From contig CAYNYF010000073.1 in assembly GCA_964401385.1 (NCBI GenBank), positions 1-22,826 of the forward strand: a stretch of DNA of 22,826 bases, in the 5' to 3' direction. The DNA is from CAYNYF01 sp964401385. Its GTDB lineage: Bacteria > Planctomycetota > Phycisphaerae > SM23-33. Made by a program: the position numbers and the translations under genes. Position 1 is the stretch's first letter. Each line of letters opens with the position of its first letter. The notes beneath the pieces were generated by a model. That model did no database searches and was not told the origin of the DNA. It worked only from the letters and a program-made list of their open reading frames with translations. Below, piece after piece: positions 21,788-22,826 of this stretch.

Positions 21788-22633
21788 TCATGACCCTCTC
21801 GCCGCCGTTCTACGTTTTCCTAGAGAGCGTAAGCCTCCCAGTTTCTTCTCGCGGCCCCGTACTCCTTTTCGCTTTATGCCCTTCCTGAATTTCAATACCT
21901 TCCCTTTATGGAATTCGCTGCCATGAAACAGAAGCTCTTCCTGGTATTCTTTTTCCAGATCAAGGCCTGCGCTTGGGACAATCCGCTTCAGCCTCTCCGC
22001 TTCCATGTGGACCGGGTGTACAGCTATAAATCCATTCTTCTTCAAGGCCCTGCGAAGTTCGGCCAGCAATCTCAATTTCTTTTGATCGTCTTTGAAATAC
22101 CCGTCGTGCAAGATATCAGACAGCCAAATCGCATCTATTGACGCAGTCGGCACAGGTATTTCTACCGGTTGGTCCGCTTGTTGAGATACAAATCTATCCT
22201 CGATGTTCCTAAGTCTGTTTCCTCTGGCCCGTCCCATCAATAAGCCTAGGGTTTCCTTGTCCTTGTCTACAGCATAGACCTTCCCTCCCTGGCCCACTGC
22301 CCTGGCGAGCACGAGACTGTAGTCGCCATTGCCACTGCCAAAATCCAGGACGGTTAGGCCTTTCTCAAAACCCATCTTTGTCAAAAGAGCCGGTCCGTCC
22401 GTCGCCAGAAACCTATCAACCGAGATAGCCTCTCGCGCTCGCAGGAATCGCTTTATCCGTCCACCGTACTTGGAAGAGGGCCTCGTTCGTCTCTCGTTTT
22501 GCCGGTACCAGCTCTCATAGGTTCCAGGAGGAATACCCAGATCGTCCGCCATAGCACGCCTGGATACACCCTGGTCCCGGATTCTGTATTCTTCGAGCTT
22601 CTGCAAATAATACTTGAGGGGTTCGCTTTTCAT
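21788..22633 (-). CDS. helix-turn-helix/SAM-methyltransferase fusion protein
   Basis: 281 residues. Residues about 1-65 form an XRE-like helix-turn-helix (VSRRAMADDLGIPPGTYESW, 23-42). Residues about 78-250 are a class I SAM-dependent methyltransferase: LTVLDFGSGNGDYSLVLA (93-110, glycine-rich motif I), KVYAVDKD (118-125, acidic residue for the ribose), IDAIWLSDILHD (166-177) and the C-terminal strand block GFIAVHPVHME. The last 30 residues are strongly basic (KFRKGIKRKGVRGREKKLGG). This looks like a UbiE/ArsM-type small-molecule methyltransferase joined to a DNA-binding head; substrate unknown. The ATG at 22633 follows AGGTGTGAG. GC content is clearly below the window average, suggesting acquisition. 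Confidence 0.75.
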   Translation of the reverse strand: MKSEPLKYYLQKLEEYRIRDQGVSRRAMADDLGIPPGTYESWYRQNERRTRPSSKYGGRIKRFLRAREAISVDRFLATDGPALLTKMGFEKGLTVLDFGSGNGDYSLVLARAVGQGGKVYAVDKDKETLGLLMGRARGNRLRNIEDRFVSQQADQPVEIPVPTASIDAIWLSDILHDGYFKDDQKKLRLLAELRRALKKNGFIAVHPVHMEAERLKRIVPSAGLDLEKEYQEELLFHGSEFHKGKVLKFRKGIKRKGVRGREKKLGGLRSLGKRRTAARGS

Positions 22634-22826
22634 CTCACACCTACACTTTCACGTTGTCCTCATGTGTTGGACAGATGGCAGCCTGGAATACCAACTAGCC
22701 GTCGTCGAGGTCACTTGCCGCGGTTCAGGCTCACCTGGCGGCATTCGGCTGTTACGCTAGGCAACAGAAAACTCAATACTGATAGGGCACAGCGCGGCGG
22801 TCTTCCTCATAGCTTCTCAAGCCATA
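22634..22826. other. upstream region of the methyltransferase gene
   Basis: No gene seen. On the minus strand, TTGAGT near 22776 followed by TAACAG 16 bases later is a weak promoter candidate. Too little sequence remains before the window edge to judge further. Confidence 0.3.

Noticed and set aside
1..22826. CRISPR array, tRNA, rRNA or insertion sequence
   Set aside because: No regularly spaced repeats, cloverleaf pattern, rRNA-like stretch or transposase-like product was found by reading both strands.

Overview
The window is GC-rich bacterial chromosome with no rRNA, tRNA or CRISPR array that I can recognise. It combines compact housekeeping genes with large secreted proteins built from LamG and glycoside-hydrolase-like modules, a B12-type ribonucleotide reductase, HypA/HypB and a corrinoid-methyltransferase-like UroD homologue. 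That mixture suggests a Planctomycetota/PVC-type bacterium, possibly Phycisphaerae-like. The assignment rests on gene style, not on a marker gene.

Left part (1-4.2 kb, minus strand): nrdJ (class II ribonucleotide reductase), a lipoprotein alpha/beta hydrolase and nadA (quinolinate synthase). nadA has its own TATAAT box and an intrinsic terminator. At 4.4-4.75 kb a short plus-strand transcription unit encodes a 26-residue Lys/Ala repeat peptide behind a near-perfect ribosome binding site, followed by a hairpin-rich 3' region and a strong terminator. Next come parA, which looks leaderless, and a VanZ-like membrane protein that overlaps it by one base. trpE converges on them from the right.

Middle part (8.1-11.2 kb): a secreted alpha/beta hydrolase carries a complete C-terminal acylphosphatase domain, an unusual fusion. 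Beyond it lies a decayed area. An EamA-type (drug/metabolite) transporter gene is frameshifted and apparently internally deleted. A 177-bp copy of its 3' end lies 873 bp away, joined to the 5' end of an unrelated gene. Between the copies sits an intact small membrane-protein gene.

Carbohydrate part (11.2-18.4 kb, plus strand): a cytoplasmic GH51-type arabinofuranosidase-like enzyme, an exported two-LamG protein and an exported GH123-like protein with a WDEP acid pair. The last two are 49 bp apart and almost certainly co-transcribed. Together they look like a module for binding and degrading a polysaccharide.

Right part (18.5-22.8 kb, minus strand): hypA-hypB (nickel delivery, overlapping ATGA) lie downstream of a MtaA/CmuA-like UroD-family protein. 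Then come a half-size TauE/SafE transporter and a methyltransferase with an N-terminal helix-turn-helix. Base composition becomes visibly more AT-rich after about 20.9 kb, which suggests recently acquired DNA.
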